Notes under the pieces: model-generated | What the model saw: the letters and a program-made list of their open reading frames with translations, nothing else | Told to the model about the DNA's origin: nothing | Databases searched by the model: none | Translations under genes and position numbers: made by a program | From: Saprospiraceae bacterium | GTDB lineage: Bacteria; Bacteroidota; Bacteroidia; Chitinophagales; Saprospiraceae | NCBI GenBank assembly: GCA_016715985.1 | Contig: JADJXD010000001.1 | Span: 2,294,001-2,358,000 of the forward strand | Reading direction: 5' to 3' | DNA: 64,000 nt | In this document: one piece after another, positions 63,164 to 64,000 of the stretch | Layout of the letters: each line of letters begins with the position of its first letter | Numbering within the stretch: position 1 is the stretch's first letter

Positions 63164-64000
63164 TCAATTCAAATACTTTCCGACAATAGGCATTCGGCGA
63201 CCCATTCCGAAGGCTTTGGAACTCACCCTCAAAACCGGTGCGGTCTGATATCTTTTAAATTCATTGATATTTACCAATCTTAAAATCCTTCTGACCAATG
63301 CCGCATCAAAACCCATCTCTATGATCTCCTGCGGACCTTTTCGTTTTTCTACATATTGATACAGGATGGTATCCAATATATCATAATCAGGAAGGCTGTC
63401 GCTATCTTTTTGGTTGGGACGTAGCTCAGCGGATGGTGGCTTTATAATGGAGTTTAACGGAATAACTTCACCGTCTTTATTCATATATCGGGCAAGGTCA
63501 TATACTTCTGTTTTGTAAACATCTCCCAGCACTGAAAGTCCCCCGCAAAGGTCTCCGTACAGTGTTCCGTAACCGACAGCCATCTCACTTTTATTGGTGG
63601 TGTTCAGAAGTATATTTCCGAATTTATTGGATATAGCCATATTGAGAATGCCTCTGATTCTTGCCTGTATGTTTTCTTCAGTTACATTAAACGAAGTACC
63701 TTCAAACATCGGGTCGAGTTTTTCCATAAAAGCATCAAAAACATCCTTAATAGGAATGATATCGTACGGCATATCAAGGTTTTTGGCAAGTTGTACGGCA
63801 TCATCTACGGAATGATCAGAGGAAAACTGTGATGGCATCAGCAAGACTCTCACGTTTTCAGCACCCAAGGCTCTCGCCGCCAAAACAGCCGTAACCGCAG
63901 AATCGATTCCTCCCGATAAACCCAATACTGCTTTCGTAAATCCAAGTTTTCTGAAATAATCTCCGATACCCATCACCAGGGCATCATGAATCAGTTTAAT
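63164..64000 (-). CDS. nadE: NAD+ synthetase, C-terminal part (gene runs past the window end)
   Basis: The frame continues to the window edge (IKLIHDALVMGIGDYFRK), so the gene is longer than the 270 residues from its first internal Met. The C-terminal synthetase domain has the P-loop GLSGGIDSAVTAVLAARALG, the family segments NTTNKSEMAVGYGTLYGDLC, SVLGDVYKTEVYDLARYMN and PPSAELRPNQKDSDSLPDYD, and ends VRRILRLVNINEFKRYQTAP, RMPIVGKYLN. The C-terminus resembles glutamine-dependent NadE, whose ~270-residue amidase domain would lie outside the window. It makes NAD from nicotinate adenine dinucleotide, ATP and glutamine (or ammonia). Confidence 0.93.
   Translation of the reverse strand: MKLIHDALVMGIGDYFRKLGFTKAVLGLSGGIDSAVTAVLAARALGAENVRVLLMPSQFSSDHSVDDAVQLAKNLDMPYDIIPIKDVFDAFMEKLDPMFEGTSFNVTEENIQARIRGILNMAISNKFGNILLNTTNKSEMAVGYGTLYGDLCGGLSVLGDVYKTEVYDLARYMNKDGEVIPLNSIIKPPSAELRPNQKDSDSLPDYDILDTILYQYVEKRKGPQEIIEMGFDAALVRRILRLVNINEFKRYQTAPVLRVSSKAFGMGRRMPIVGKYLN

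Overview
The window looks like a chromosomal segment of a Bacteroidota bacterium, most likely from the Saprospiraceae/Chitinophagales side of the phylum; that placement is inference. The evidence is several secreted proteins with type IX secretion (T9SS) C-terminal sorting domains, a DUF1800/DUF1501 pair, a DUF2480 gene, a LytTR regulator with a propeller-type histidine kinase, and promoters of the form TTTG-N19/20-TAnnTTTG in front of both tRNA genes, efp and hflX. The DNA is AT-rich.

Layout. 0-4.5 kb: end of a LysE-type exporter, a carboxypeptidase-regulatory-like protein, lon and a TonB-like protein. 4.5-5.5 kb: a non-coding nest of repeats. 5.5-16 kb: export cargo (DUF1800, DUF1501, three T9SS proteins including a metzincin with a beta-helix). 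Three of these genes are frame-disrupted, one at an 11-G tract beside its start. 16-19 kb: the three-gene proton-translocating transhydrogenase operon and a CAU tRNA. 19.2-22.8 kb: a very AT-rich accessory patch next to the tRNA (PD-(D/E)XK-like protein, membrane proteins, lipoprotein). 23-31.6 kb: housekeeping genes (hflX, M29 aminopeptidase, ligA, aroB, a SAM hydrolase-like gene, phoH, osmC). 31.8-35.5 kb: LytTR regulator plus sensor kinase. 36-48 kb: tdk, rnr (flanked by composite repeats), a lytic transglycosylase, DUF2480, scpB, galK, an ABC exporter, and efp-accB-accC. 48.4-53.5 kb: tRNA-Phe, an MtfA-like pseudo-peptidase, ogt, a TonB-dependent receptor and a PqiA-like membrane protein. 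53.7-60.8 kb: accessory region with secreted proteins, an unknown propeller/membrane gene between 95-bp direct repeats, a toxin-antitoxin pair whose toxin is decayed, and an endonuclease V with an extra N-terminal domain preceded by a YwqJ-like deaminase toxin tip. 60.8-64 kb: an S9 peptidase, a strongly folded intergenic element and the C-terminal part of NAD synthetase.

The most interesting points are: (1) the deaminase tip (HAE and PCPHC motifs) 3 bp upstream of the extended endonuclease V, which looks like an orphan polymorphic-toxin and immunity/repair module; (2) the G11 tract that decides whether the signal peptide of a surface metalloprotease is in frame; (3) a dispersed hairpin family whose two stems change in sequence but stay paired around a conserved apical loop; (4) a 195-bp four-hairpin element present twice; (5) a type II toxin remnant beside an intact antitoxin. 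Because several genes carry one-base disruptions, uncorrected sequencing indels are a real alternative for some of them.
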